64,000 bases of DNA from Pyrus communis (GCF_963583255.1 NC_084808.1:7029501-7093500); one strand, 5' to 3'; positions 10,419 through 22,960 are shown, counted from the first letter of the stretch. A program made the numbers and translations. Notes: generated by a model not told the origin, from the sequence alone.

Positions 10419-11644
10419 CAACATTACACCACCATTCATTCATTAATCCACATGCACACTCACCCATCCTCTCTAAACCGTGCATACACACTTCATTCCA
10501 TTCATTCATCATCCCATCTCAGCCGCACCATTTATTCCACCCTAGAGCCTCATTATTCAATCTATCATTCAGCCATCTTCCACCCCCTTTAATCATTTAA
10601 CCCACATGCATTCACACACACTTCACACAAACAAAATTCACATGCAAAACAGCAACCATTCCATGCAAAACAGCACCATTCACCCTTTGCCATGGAATTC
10701 ATTCCCCTTTCCAGCTCTAACTCTTCATCATTGCAGCCACCTACATACATTATTTATTAACTCTTCATCATGCAGCCAGAAAATGAGCAAGAAAGCTTCC
10801 CACACACATGCAATTCCAACATCAAAAACTGTCAATGCCGTGGGATCCTTGTGCTTTCCAGCTTTCCTAGCTGTTTTCCACCACATTCCAGCACATGCAT
10901 GCTTAAACAAACAGCCATTTGCACCTCCATTTCTCCTATAAAAGCCCTTGCATTCCCATTACCAAGACATCTCATTTTTCATACACAACACACCACATTC
11001 ACTCTCCACCTTCTTCAGCCGTGAGTCCCCCTTCCCTTATAATCCAAACACCACTCCTCTTCCATTTCCATCACTCCTCACTCCATTCCACACTTCCATT
11101 CCCCCAAACCAACTATCCTTAGACCTTATGCCGCAACGAAGAGGAAGAGAAGAGGGCCTAAACGTTCATACAATTCAAGTTTGAGTTGTTGGAATGTTTA
11201 GGTGTTTCTTTGATTTCAATGTTTAATTTCAATTCTCTTTGTTTTGTATGAGGAACTAAACCCCCCCTTGGCTAGGGGGGGATTCGAAATATATGTTTAT
11301 GCTTGCATTTTGATTTGATTACTTCTAATTGCGTTTCATAAGTTGTGGTTTCAATTTGTTTAACCGTTTGATTGATAACTTATTTATGTATGTTTATTGA
11401 GAGTGCACGCTTAATTTTCATGCATGAATTTGACGCTAGAATATAAGTGAGTTTCACCTAATAGTTATGAACTTATATTCACAAGTAGTGGAGGTTGCTT
11501 ATAAACAATCGCGTTAAACGACTTCTTGGCATAAGTTTCATGCGTATTCCATAGTAACGAATGCCTCGTCGATGTTTATGATTTCCGTTGAACTTAATGA
11601 TCTTTGTTGAATGTCTCTATCATGCGTATTCCATAGTTAGGGAC
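10419..11644 (+). mobile_element. 3' LTR of element I, partial
   Basis: Plus-orientation LTR lacking its first part (deletion) and cut at 11644 by element C. TATA motif CTATAAAA at 10936-10943. The U3 differs from other copies but is still rich in CATGCA. The leader block with the C-run hairpin (near 11260-11285) and GAATATAAGT stem follows. The last five bases, gggac, should recur after the far end of C, outside the window. Confidence 0.8.
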
Positions 11645-12343
11645 TGATGTGATATTTATACGCACACAAATTAAACCCTCTTTTTGTCAATTGTAGTAAG
11701 TATGTAAGTAGGGATCGTTCTGGACCGGGGATTAGGAGGGATTGTTAATCACTTGGATTTGACTCAAAAACGTAAAAACAAAGTTAAAAACGTTCACAAA
11801 GACTCAAAGGACTCAAAACAATTTCAAAAGACTCAAAACTGCCTAAAAACACTAACTAGGCAGTTTCTGACCTTAAACCCAATGTTGGACGAATTTAAGA
11901 TTATGGTTTGATTCAAACGTAAAAACACAATATAAAACACTATACTAGACTCAAAGAATGCAAAACTAAACTTTAAAACACTAAAACAAACCAAAAGACT
12001 CAAACATCACCCAAAACACTCAAAACTGCCTTAAAATCACTTTCTGGGCAGTTTTGAGCACTTTGGTGAATTTGGACGAATTTATGTAACAAACTGAATC
12101 AAAACACTTATAAACACAAACTAAGATACTTTCTAACTAAATTGGACATTAAAGTAAAGGGGGATTTAGGTTTTGACGAAATTAAGCTAAATGCACAGAT
12201 TTAAATTAAAACAGAATGTAAATATGAATTTGATGGAATTGAATGGATGGGAACCTAGTTAAGGGGTTCATCTCCACACATGTTACACTTGCATAATAAA
12301 ATGATTTCCAATTGCATTTCAATAAACCATGAATTCTCAACAC
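11645..12343 (-). mobile_element. 3' LTR of element C, part 1
   Basis: A minus-orientation LTR with terminus TGATGTGATATTTATACGC, slightly diverged from the usual TGATGCG. It carries two stem-loop units (near 11835-11880 and 12018-12060). Element B cuts it at 12343 after aacac, and it resumes at 41793. Confidence 0.85.
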
Positions 12344-14817
12344 TGATGCGGTAATTTATACGCACACAAATTAAACCCTCTTTTTGTCAATTGTAGTATA
12401 AGTATAAGTAGGGATCGTTCTAGACCGGGGATTAGGAGGGATTGTTAACCACTTGGATTTGACTCAAAAACGTAAAAACAAAGTAAAAAATGTTCACAAA
12501 GACTCAAAGGACTCAAAACAAGTTCAAAAGACTCAAAACTGCTTAAAAACACTAACTAGGCAGTTTCTGACCTTAAACCCAATGTTGGACGAATTTAAGA
12601 TTATGGCTTGATTCAAACGTAAAAACACAATATGAAACACTATACTAGACTCAAAGAATGCAAAACTAAACTTTAAAACACTAAAACAAACCAAAAGACT
12701 CAAAACAACACAAACACACTCAAATCTGCCTAAAAACCACTTTCTGGGCAGATTTGAGCACAAACACAAATTTGGACGAATTTGGGAAACAAAATGAATC
12801 AAAACACTTAGAAACATAAACTAAGACACTTTCTAACTAAATTGGACAATAAAGTAAAGGGGGATTTAGTTTTGGACGAAATTAACTAAAATGCACAGAT
12901 TCAAATTAAAGCAAAATGTAAATGTGAATGTGTGATAGAATTTGAATGGAATGAAGGCTAGCTAAGGGGTTCATCTCCATACATGTTATACTTGCATAAT
13001 AAAATGATTTCCAATTGCATTTCAATAAACCATGAATTCTCAACACCCCAAGTTAACCGTGATGCACTAATTAACCTTCAAATCTTCCTAACGTTATTGA
13101 ATTGGATGGGTTAGCGCATACAACAATTCAAAACATTCCCCACAAGTCCCCTACATGATTGCATAATAGAGATACAAGCAAGAATCATTACGCTCTATGA
13201 AAATTATAAGTGTTGACGAGGCATTTGTTACTATGGAATACGCATGAAACTTATGCCAAGAATTCGTTTAACGCGATTGTTTATAAGCAACCTCCACTAC
13301 TTGTGAATATAAGTTCGTAACTATTAGGTGAAACTCACTTCTATTCTAGCGTCATATTCATGCATGAAAATTAAGTGTGCACTCTCAATAAACATACATA
13401 AATAAGTTATCAATCAAACAGTTAAACGAATTGAATCCACAACTTATGAAACGCAATTAGAAGTAATCAAATCAAAATGCAAGCATAAACATATATTTCG
13501 AATTCCCCCCTAACCAAGGGGGGTTTAGTTCCTCATAACTTTGAAATCAAAGAAACACCTAAACATTCCAACAACTCAAACTTGAATTGTATGAACGTTT
13601 AGGCACTCTTCTCTTCCATTCCTCATACGTACAAAACAAAGAGAATTGAATTTAAACATTGAAATCAAAGAAACACCTAAACATTCCAACAACTCAAACT
13701 TGAATTGTATGAACGTTTAGGCACTCTTCTCTTCCTCGTTGTTGTGGCACAAGGTCTAAGGATAGTTTGATGGTGTGAATGGTTTGGGGAGTGGTGTTTG
13801 GATTAATAGGGAAGGCAAGGAGTGTTTTTGGGCAGAAAATATGAAGGATGGTGAAGTATGGCTGTGTTAGAGAGAGGGAATGAATTTCTGGCGTGAATGA
13901 ATGTGTATGGAAGAGTGTATGTTCATTATGGCTGCAATGGATGCTTATTTATAGGTGAAATGGGGGGAACATGACAGATAGGAGGGAATGTGGCTGCATG
14001 TTTGAATGATTAAAGGATGCATGTGGGTTGGAAATGCATGTGCAATGAATATGTGGCTGCATGTGCAAGGGGACAATCTGGAAATGAAGGTGAATGTGCA
14101 TGGCAAAGGGGAGTGTTGGGTGATGGGTGCATGTGGCTGATTTGTGGTTGCAATGATGAAATGAATGCATGTGGAATGGGATGGGAATGCAATCTGAAAT
14201 GGGAGAGCATGTGGGTGGAAATGCATGTGGGTTAAAGTGGAATGACAGCTAGGTTGTGATGATGAATGCATGTGGCTGATTTAATGGAGGAACAAGTGCA
14301 TGTGCATGGTTTTGGTTGGAATGCAAGGGAATGCAATCTGAAATGGGAGAGATAAGTGATAAGTGTATGGATATGATAAGTGTATGATATTTGGTGATGA
14401 TAAGTGATAAGTGGTGATGATAAGTGATAAGTGGTTATGATAAGTAATGGGAGCATGTGGGTTAATTAATGAAGGAAATGCATGTGCAATGACAATGTGT
14501 TAGAATGGATGTGTGTTATGCATGGCATGATTGGGATTAGGAAAGGCTTAAATGTCCTAAAACTAAAGGGAACAAGGTTCCAACACTTTGGTCTTCAATT
14601 AGGTCTTCAATTTCGTCCAACACTTTGGCTCCAAGCATAAGCTATCCATCCTTAGCCCAAAAGTGCTCCAAAAGTCTCCAAAATGCATCTTTTTGCTCCT
14701 TTAGCCCTTTGGACCTACAAACACACGAAAATAGCTTAAAGTACTAAAATAACTAAAGAAACATAACGTAAATGCACGAGAACAAGCCATTTAAGTCGCA
14801 TGAATATGCTCCTATCA
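12344..14817 (-). mobile_element. 3' LTR of element B (2474 bp)
   Basis: TGATGCGGTA to GCTCCTATCA. TATA (ATTTATAG on +) at 13947-13954. The U3 contains GCATGTG clusters (14010-14290) and a GATAAGTG minisatellite (14347-14448) that is 27 bp longer than in the partner LTR. Stem-loop arms 12719-12730 and 12747-12758 carry the T/A-swapped version. Apart from the 27-bp difference the two LTRs look nearly identical by eye, so B is young. Confidence 0.92.
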
Positions 14818-14832
14818 AATACCCCCACACTT
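14818..14832 (-). other. Polypurine tract of element B
   Basis: Sense AAGTGTGGGGGTATT directly abuts the 3' LTR. The same motif type recurs inside B near 15693-15705 and 16528-16540, away from the LTR. Confidence 0.8.
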
Positions 14833-16863
14833 ATCTTTTGCTAGTCCTCGAGCAAAACAAAACAAAAGAAACCAAAAACAAAACAAAACGAACAAAACAC
14901 AACCTACACCTTCCAACAATCGTCTCAGGGATTTCCAATGCACATGACAAGTTAAAAATCATTATTCCCACAGATTTTAGCCATCTTTACACTTAAGTAC
15001 ATTCTTACTCATAGTCACCACATATTATTTCACAATTAAGCATTTAAAACCATGTTTTGAATGTAGTAACATGCCTTAGAGAATTTGCTCAAATACTTAC
15101 AAGATATGCACTCGTTTTTCACACAGATTTTCTGACTACACTCCCTACACTAGGTATATGTGAGAAGATTGATGTAAACATGTAGACGAACACTCACATA
15201 TGTTATAACAAGGAAAGCATTTTATGGAATTATTAACATGTATATATATGATCTCATGAATGGAATGCTACTACTTAGAACGAGAACCAGTGATTCCATA
15301 AGCTCATATCAATTCCAAACTCCACATTATTGAACACATAACGATCAAGATAGAAGTCAAAGGTTGTAACGGGGCTTGGGGAGTTGGCTAACAATGAAAG
15401 GATAGGGAAAACAAACGTTCTTTAAGGAATAGTGAGCAAAGTATTGAATTAGGCACTTAGAATTCCCTTTAGAACGCAGAAGTCAACTTTGAACACCCAA
15501 GGGGAAGTCACACAAAACTTAGGGCCATATTCAAACTTTTTGGGCCCTTTCTTCAACAATCACACTTGTGAGTCCATTCTCACTTATTTTCACTCTTTTT
15601 CTTTCTTTTCTTCTTCTTTTTCTCACATTTTTTTTTTCTTTTTCCCGTGCCTCCTTTAAGACTTAGGCACATACATACACACAAAAATCCCTTCCCCCAC
15701 ACTTATTTTCTGCAACATATTAATCAAAAGGAATTCATTTAAGTCATGCTCACTATACTTCAAGAACAAGGGTATAGGAAAGTCCTACTCTAGGCTAGGT
15801 AAGGGGTGATGTGGTTAGCAAAGAAAATAGGCTAAATGAGGCTCAATGGGGTTAAAACTAATATATACGAAATATGGGAAGTAAGGCTATTTGGCTATGG
15901 TGGCAACAACACAACTTCATCTTGATATATATTATGCAATTCAATGTCATGCTTTGAATGAAACGGATATAAGTTCTAGCATTTAGTTCTATCATGATAC
16001 AATTGCATTCTAAGTAGCAACCAAGCAAGGAATAATGAGATCATGCAACAACTTTAGAAAACAAAGAATCACAGAAAATAACTCTCCAAAGAAAGTAATG
16101 GCTCGAGTCTCACAGGGTTGTAGCGTTTGTTTGAGTTCCTTCCTTCAAGCATGTTACAAAAACGAATTTTTCTTTTATGATTGCATGTGAAGTCATACAT
16201 TATAACCATAACCAAGCATATACCAAGAGTAAATCAAACTTTTCTCCATGTTTATAACTCCTTTTAACAGTCATGCAATTACAAACCAAATCCTTATCAT
16301 TGTGTTGGAAGGTACCCTAAGACACAAACACACAAAAACGACTCAAAACACTTTTTTTAGGCTTTTCAAAACATGTTTTTCAAATTTTTATGTGATTTTC
16401 GGAGTTATAAAACAAAACACACTAAAAACACTCTAAAACAACTTAAAAACACCTTAAAACAGCAAGGAACAACATTTGAAGTTATGGGTGATAAAATCCC
16501 ACGAATTTGCATTAACAACATTAGTTACCCCCCCACACTTAAATCAAACATTGTCCTCAATGTTTTAAGCATAGATTCACACAAAACATAAGTAAGCACA
16601 CAAACAGCATTTATACATACTAAACATGGCATAATGTAAATAACAAAGAGAAGAGTTTAGAGACGCAAATCTGGTTGTGGAATGTAAATTTCATCTTCTC
16701 CTTGTTGATTGCATTGAGGCTTGATGTTGGTGATTCCACAGGGGTTCCTCCCATCGTTGATTTTCCTTTGTGCTACTCTTGAACTGGGCAGCAGGATTCT
16801 TTTGGTCTCCCCCGAAGGTCTGAGCTTTCCCCTTTTATCTGTTTCTTTGTTCAATCTTTGCAG
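14833..16863 (-). other. 3' internal region of element B, non-coding
   Basis: About 2 kb with no convincing protein. It holds two internal polypurine-like motifs (near 15693 and 16528), a pyrimidine-rich run on + (15590-15650, purine-rich in sense), and near 16560 the conserved CATTGAGGACAATG in sense. A short sense ORF (16657-16854, ending PQPDLRL) is shared with I, C and E; coding status is doubtful. Confidence 0.7.
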
Positions 16864-16925
16864 GAGTGGTCCCTTCTCTGGAAGTGTATCAACCGTTGAA
16901 GATGACTACTCGAGAGCAACGCTAG
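16864..16925 (+). other. Possible 62-nt exon on the aORF strand (element B)
   Basis: Preceded by a pyrimidine-rich stretch ending in CAG and followed by CTAG|GTAAGC, a strong donor. The same 62-nt interval with both sites recurs in C (45413-45474) and E (56802-56863). It may be an exon of a host gene captured with its introns in antisense. This is inference from motifs only. Confidence 0.35.
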
Positions 16926-17361
16926 GTAAGCAATCAGGAATAAATTCCAGGCAGTCGTATCCAGATCGGAAGACTGACTCCAAGTGCCGGCTGATTGCTT
17001 CTTTCACTTTGCCATGCGAGTAAGAACAAGGACAAAGAAAAAGACAGGGAAAGAGCATGATATGAGATACTTTTGCTTTTGACCTTGATGATATGAGATA
17101 CCTTTGCTTTTGAAGAAGCGGTGAATGAATCAGCACACTTCAATCCGCCATTTCCTCCTGGGTCATCTGTACTCCAGGCATCAGGTATCATCTTTGGGGA
17201 AGAAGAAAGAATTGAGTATTTCGAAAGGCTTTGCTGGGAGTGCACCCTCAGAGGTGAGGGAGAGTTGGGCATTTTTCTTCAGGTTTGCCTTGCCATAAAA
17301 GACGAAGGTCGACATATATAGAGATAATATCAAGTGGTGGTATTGTTCTTTTACCCTTGTC

Positions 17362-17841
17362 GACAAACGTTTTGATCCCGCAAATCCGGCTTTTTGAAAT
17401 AGTAGCGCCTCTTCGATTTCTGAGCAGACGCCTCTTCGATCTCTGAACGACGCCCCTTCGCTTTCTGAACGACACGTAGTATTGCGGATGCGGCTCTTTT
17501 GACAAAGCTGCACGCGTTTTCTGAAAAGCAAAGAAAGCGTCACCGAACTTTGCGCTTGTCGGCTAAAGATGTGTAGTTGCGATGATGGCCTCCACGTGTT
17601 GTCTGAAAAGAAGAAATCTTGTGACAAAGTTGAACGCGTCTTCTGAAAAGCCGAGAAAACGTCACCTAAATTACGCCGGAAATTCCGGCTTTTTGAATCG
17701 GTGGACGCGTCGCCTTGGCTTTTTATAGAGCTATCGATCACCACAACAAACACACTCTGAAGATTTCCCATTCTTGAAAATCGACTCCGGCCCTTTGAGA
17801 ATTAACTCCATCCACCCCTTTTCTCTGAACACCTTTGAAAA
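17362..17841 (+). promoter_or_regulatory. aORF promoter module in element B
   Basis: Holds degenerate TTCGATTTCTGA units (about 17410-17475), ACGCGTTTTCTGAAAAGC-type blocks, and TTTTTATAG at 17720-17728, about 113 bases before the aORF start. The spacing suits a TATA box with a leader of about 85 nt. Function is inferred from position and conservation. Confidence 0.55.
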
Positions 17842-18489
17842 ATGACTAACTCATCGAACCTTAGCTTAGATTTGAGTCTCAGCAGCGATCCGGTTGCACC
17901 GCGTCAAGGTAACGTATGGCGCCCTTCTTTCTTATCTTCTAACGGTCCTCTCACAGGTGAAGACTCCGTGATGCAGGACGCCACAACAGCTACAATAGTA
18001 GCTAGGAACCTCCTCACTCCAAAAGATAGTAGGCTGCTGTCAGGACGGTCCGATGAGTTGGTCGTTCAAGAGTCCCTCGCACTTAGTGTTCAGTGTGCGA
18101 GTTCTGTGTCCAACATGGGCCAACGCCTGCTTGCCCGTTCCCGTCAGGTGGAATCATTGATGGCAGAGGTGGAAAGTCTCAAGCAGGAGGTCCAGCAGCT
18201 GAAGTATGAGAATAGAAGTTTGCACGTGCTTGCAAACAACTATTCGACGGGCATGAAGAGGAAGCTTGATGAGCTGCAAGAGTCTGAAGGTCGGATTCAA
18301 AGCGACCGTCAGAGGTTTTCGGCTTATCTCCAGAGGCACCTTTTTCCTGGGTCATCCAGCGTTTGGCCAAGTATTGAGGCTTGGAATGCTCTAGCTCCGA
18401 TGCCTCCCGCTCCGATGCATTCTGTTCCTACGCCTTCCGCTTCAAGAGTAAAGCCACGTAGTGGGGCCTCAAGCAAACAACCTCTGTGA
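17842..18489 (+). CDS. Antisense coiled-coil ORF (aORF), copy in element B (215 aa)
   Basis: Intact ORF on the strand opposite to B. The start ATG is followed by TNSSNLSLDLSLSSD, the common N-terminus. Conserved block about residues 20-70 (QGNVWRPSFLSS, ARNLLTPKDSRLLSGR), a coiled coil about 95-155 rich in Leu/Glu/Lys heptads, then a Pro/Met/Ala tail about 185-200 shorter than in the other copies, ending SSKQPL. No catalytic motif. It might bind protein or nucleic acid through the coiled coil, but function is unknown. Intactness in I, B and A over three separate insertions suggests either recent spread or selection. It sits tail-to-tail with the gag-like ORF, 79 bases apart, across a T-rich tract. 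Confidence 0.78.
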   Translation: MTNSSNLSLDLSLSSDPVAPRQGNVWRPSFLSSNGPLTGEDSVMQDATTATIVARNLLTPKDSRLLSGRSDELVVQESLALSVQCASSVSNMGQRLLARSRQVESLMAEVESLKQEVQQLKYENRSLHVLANNYSTGMKRKLDELQESEGRIQSDRQRFSAYLQRHLFPGSSSVWPSIEAWNALAPMPPAPMHSVPTPSASRVKPRSGASSKQPL

Positions 18490-18514
18490 AGGCTACATCT
18501 GCTTTATTTTATTT

Positions 18515-18566
18515 ATTTTTTTATTTTATTTTATTTTATTTTATTTTATTTATTTTTTTTTTTTTG
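18515..18566 (+). repeat. T-rich tract between aORF and gag in element B
   Basis: TTTTA repeats followed by a pure T run separate the two convergent ORFs. In sense this is an A-rich tract after gag, matching the poly(A) in I and A. Confidence 0.85.
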
Positions 18567-18568
18567 AA

Positions 18569-19801
18569 TCAATCGGCATGGAATTTATCTTTGAATGGGC
18601 GGTGATACTTGAAATGATCCGGTAATGGTTTAAATTCAAGATTGGATGCCTGAATCATTAACAACATGTTAGTATAAAAGAAAATTGAAATTGGAGGAGG
18701 TGGCTTACTTATGTGCTCCGACATGAACTCAAGGATAAACACATCTTCTTTGAACATTTCAGGAACTTTGCCCTTGGACAGATTTGATGTGAGGATTGGT
18801 CCTTGTCTTGTGTCATAAAATTCAACTTCTTTGGGGTTGTTTGCCTCAAGAACGTCCTCTTTGATGAATTCAAGATATTCCCTACTTTGCACCTTTGGAA
18901 GTGCTTCCAAGATGTCTTTTTCACTTTCTTCTTCCTTGGAATTCATGAACCTGCAAGGAATAGGGATATTAGGTGGAATGGGGTTAGAACTAATTAAATT
19001 TGGAACAACCTTACTTGAATTAGATGGCGTAGGAGCAATAGGTGCCTCCGGCAAAGGTGTTTCCACCCTTTCCGTGGGTTGGGTGTATTCCTCTTCCTTG
19101 TGATTTGATTTTGATGGTTGAGGGTCCGTTCCAACCTCCTTGTCACTTCTCAACATGATAGCCTTGGTGGTTTCAAATTCTCCCTTTGGATTTGCAATGG
19201 TTGAACTAGGGAGTTCGCCTTGGTCGCAAATTTGTTCTACAAACTCCGCTATCTGCCCAATTTGCTTTTCCAAGTAGTCCAACCTTTTGTCTTGATTTTC
19301 CCTCTCTTTGTTTTGAAGTTGGACTCCCTGCGTCAAAGTAGTAAGTAATTGAAAAATCTTATCATTATCACTTGAATTACCTACATTGCTTTGGGCAGGT
19401 TGTGGTGGCTGCATAGGCGTTGAATAGAACTCCTCATATGGCGGCCAATATCCTCCTTGTTGAGCCTCCTTGACTTGATTTTGTGAGCCCTGCACCAAAC
19501 AAATTAATTCATTAAGCTTTTGATTATAATCTATTGACGAACTTGAGTTTGGTTGGGCATATTGAATATGAGGTTGTGGTGGCTGCATAGGCGTTGAATA
19601 GAACTCCTCATATGGCTGCCAATATCCTTCTTGTTGAACATGTTGAGGTTCCCACCACATAGAGTTTGAATGATCACTCCAATCCGAATTGTAAGTATTG
19701 GAAAACACGTTATTCCTTGATTGAACATCAAATGTACCAACGCTTTGCATTTGGGACCTTTCCATGAGCTGTGACAAAAGAGAAGCATTATCAAGTGCCA
19801 T
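18569..19801 (-). pseudogene. Truncated Athila-like gag/linker ORF of element B (410 aa)
   Basis: An open ORF in sense of B, starting MALDNASLL. It holds the DWSDHSNSMWW motif that I compare with the YNxGWRxHPNxxW motif of Athila-type gag, a duplicated segment of about 60 residues (PYEEFYSTPMQPPQP occurs twice), the QIGQIAEF region, and an NPKGEFE-TTKAIML stretch like the Athila NPKGxxxAITLRSG linker. The C-terminus (LEFKPLPDHFKY) looks like the start of Athila RT. The gag core domain and zinc knuckle (expected before the start) and protease, RT, RNase H and integrase (expected after) are missing. A large in-frame deletion has thus fused gag linker to the RT start. It may still yield a protein, but no enzyme. 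Confidence 0.75.
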
Positions 19802-19939
19802 GTTGTGCTTTTCTAGTACTTGAATTCAACAAACAAAACACAAATAAAAAAAACTAAAACTAAAATACATAACAGAAACTAAAACTAAAACTAATAAGAA
19901 AACGAAAATAACAATCCAAAGGATTAGCAAAGTTGCTAA

Positions 19940-19957
19940 TCCCCGGCAACGGCGCCA
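19940..19957 (-). other. Primer-binding site of element B (tRNA-Asp type)
   Basis: Sense TGGCGCCGTTGCCGGGGA, five bases inside the 5' LTR boundary at 19963. Perfect copy of the family PBS. Confidence 0.9.
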
Positions 19958-19962
19958 AAATT

Positions 19963-21797
19963 TGATGCGGTAATTTATACGCACACAAATTAAACCCTCT
20001 TTTTGTCAATTGTAGTATAAGTATAAGTAGGGATCGTTCTAGACCGGGGATTAGGAGGGATTGTTAACCACTTGGATTTGACTCAAAAACGTAAAAACAA
20101 AGTTAAAAATGTTCACAAAGACTCAAAGGACTCAAAACAAGTTCAAAAGACTCAAAACTGCTTAAAAACACTAACTAGGCAGTTTCTGACCTTAAACCCA
20201 ATGTTGGACGAATTTAAGATTATGGCTTGATTCAAACGTAAAAACACAATATGAAACACTATACTAGACTCAAAGAATGCAAAACTAAACTTTAAAACAC
20301 TAAAACAAACCAAAAGACTCAAAACAACACAAACACACTCAAATCTGCCTAAAAACCACTTTCTGGGCAGATTTGAGCACAAACACAAATTTGGACGAAT
20401 TTGGGAAACAAAATGAATCAAAACACTTAGAAACATAAACTAAGACACTTTCTAACTAAATTGGACAATAAAGTAAAGGGGGATTTAGTTTTGGACGAAA
20501 TTAACTAAAATGCACAGATTCAAATTAAAGCAAAATGTAAATGTGAATGTGTGATAGAATTTGAATGGAATGAAGGCTAGCTAAGGGGTTCATCTCCATA
20601 CATGTTATACTTGCATAATAAAATGATTTCCAATTGCATTTCAATAAACCATGAATTCTCAACACCCCAAGTTAACCGTGATGCACTAATTAACCTTCAA
20701 ATCTTCCTAACGTTATTGAATTGGATGGGTTAGCGCATACAACAATTCAAAACATTCCCCACAAGTCCCCTACATGATTGCATAATAGAGATACAAGCAA
20801 GAATCATTACGCTCTATGAAAATTATAAGTGTTGACGAGGCATTTGTTACTATGGAATACGCATGAAACTTATGCCAAGAATTCGTTTAACGCGATTGTT
20901 TATAAGCAACCTCCACTACTTGTGAATATAAGTTCGTAACTATTAGGTGAAACTCACTTCTATTCTAGCGTCATATTCATGCATGAAAATTAAGTGTGCA
21001 CTCTCAATAAACATACATAAATAAGTTATCAATCAAACAGTTAAACGAATTGAATCCACAACTTATGAAACGCAATTAGAAGTAATCAAATCAAAATGCA
21101 AGCATAAACATATATTTCGAATTCCCCCCTAACCAAGGGGGGTTTAGTTCCTCATAACTTTGAAATCAAAGAAACACCTAAACATTCCAACAACTCAAAC
21201 TTGAATTGTATGAACGTTTAGGCACTCTTCTCTTCCATTCCTCATACGTACAAAACAAAGAGAATTGAATTTAAACATTGAAATCAAAGAAACACCTAAA
21301 CATTCCAACAACTCAAACTTGAATTGTATGAACGTTTAGGCACTCTTCTCTTCCTCGTTGTTGTGGCACAAGGTCTAAGGATAGTTTGATGGTGTGAATG
21401 GTTTGGGGAGTGGTGTTTGGATTAATAGGGAAGGCAAGGAGTGTTTTTGGGCAGAAAATATGAAGGATGGTGAAGTATGGCTGTGTTAGAGAGAGGGAAT
21501 GAATTTCTGGCGTGAATGAATGTGTATGGAAGAGTGTATGTTCATTATGGCTGCAATGGATGCTTATTTATAGGTGAAATGGGGGGAACATGACAGATAG
21601 GAGGGAATGTGGCTGCATGTTTGAATGATTAAAGGATGCATGTTGGTTGGAAATGCATGTGCAATGAATATGTGGCTGCATGTGCAAGGGGACAATCTGG
21701 AAATGAAGGTGAATGTGCATGGCAAAGGGGAGTGTTGGGTGATGGGTGCATGTGGCTGATTTGTGGTTGCAATGATGAAATGAATGCATGTGGAATG
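19963..21797 (-). mobile_element. 5' LTR of element B, part 1
   Basis: Starts TGATGCGGTA next to the PBS. TATA at 21566-21573. Cut by element A after gaatg (21793-21797). Confidence 0.92.
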
Positions 21798-22157
21798 TGA
21801 TAGGAGCATATTCATGCGACTTAAATGGCTTGTTCTCGTGCATTTACGTTATGTTTCTTTAGTTATTTTAGTACTTTAAGCTATTTTCGTGTGTTTGTAG
21901 GTCCAAAGGGCTAAATGAGCAAAAAGATGCATTTTGGAGACTTTTGGAGCACTTTTGGGCTAAGGATGGATAGCTTATGCTTGGCGCCAAAGTGTTGGAC
22001 GAAATTGAAGACCTAATTGAAGACCAAAGTGTTGGAACCTTGTTCCCTTTAGTTTTAGGACATTTAAACCTTTCCAAATCCCTTATGCTGTGCATCTCCA
22101 CCTTTGTCCCAAAACCATACACATGCATTCATTATTCATTCCCTCACATGCTCCCAT

Positions 22158-22342
22158 TACTTATCATATCATCCACTTATCTTATCACCACTTATCATAT
22201 CATCCACTTATCATTCACCACTTATCTTATCATCCACTTATCATTCACCACTTATCTTATCACCACTTATCTTATCATTCACTTATCATATCATTCACTT
22301 ATCATATCATTCACTTATCATATCATACACTTATCACTTATC
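22158..22342 (+). repeat. CTTATCATATCA-type minisatellite in U3 of element A
   Basis: Short units such as CACTTATCATATCATC and CACTTATCTTATCAC alternate. The same array is at about 38828-39013 in the 3' LTR and a shorter reverse-orientation one at 14347-14448 in B. Confidence 0.9.
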
Positions 22343-22773
22343 ACAACAACAACCTTGCACATGCACCCATAATCATTCACTCATCTTTAATGCACATGCA
22401 TCTTCCATAAATCAAATCAGCCACATCCACATGCACTTATTCCATTTCATCATTACACCACATTCTCTCCCTTTAATCACATGCATAAATCAGCACATGC
22501 ATCTCCCATTCCCATCAGATTTCCATCATATTCACATGCATTCCATCCTTTAAAACATTGCACATGCACTCCCTTTAATTAATTAAGCCACATGCACTCC
22601 CATCCATTTCATCATTGCAGCCAACACATGCTTTCACATGCATTTTCAGATTGTCCCCTTGCACATGCAGCCACATATTCATTGCACATGCAATTCCAAC
22701 CCACATGCATCCTTTAATCATTCAAACATGCAGCCACATTCCCTCCTAGCTGTCATATTCCCCCCCATTTCAC

Positions 22774-22781
22774 CTATAAAT
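22774..22781 (+). promoter_or_regulatory. TATA box of the 5' LTR of element A
   Basis: CTATAAAT after a C-run and followed by AAGCATCC. The same motif and context recur in the LTRs at 23680-23687, 39461-39468 and 48091-48098, and on minus at 5908-5915, 13947-13954, 21566-21573, 51735-51742, 53473-53480 and 60203-60210. Confidence 0.75.
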
Positions 22782-22960
22782 AAGCATCCATTGCATTCAT
22801 TCTCATTCATTCTCATACACACTTCCATTTCAGAAATTCATCCATTGCAGAAATGTAGACATCAAACTCCCTTGTGCCGTGCTCTTCCTTACAATCCAAA
22901 CACCATCCTTCCATTTCCACCACTCCCTAAACCATTCACACCATCAAACTATCACTAGAC

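Larger units (their letters stand above)
21798..22960 (+). mobile_element. 5' LTR of element A, part 1 (U3 and promoter)
   Basis: TGATAGGAGC start. Contains a CTTATCATATCA minisatellite (22158-22342), thirteen CATGCA motifs between 22359 and 22733, and TATA CTATAAAT at 22774-22781. Transcription would start about 30 bases later. Solo LTR L interrupts it at 22961. Confidence 0.92.

Noticed and set aside
20152..20436. Identical 94-aa ORFs at 12533-12817 and 20152-20436
   Set aside because: They are the same place in the two LTRs of element B, T-rich and hydrophobic by composition, and overlap the stem-loop leader.
22090..22553. Long overlapping ORFs rich in His, Ser and Ile in LTR U3 (also 6019-6437, 13945-14271, 23187-23651, 38761-39240, 53547-54171)
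   Set aside because: They come from CACATGCAT and CTTATCA repeats that lack stops; several frames are open at once and composition is low-complexity. They are LTR promoter sequence.
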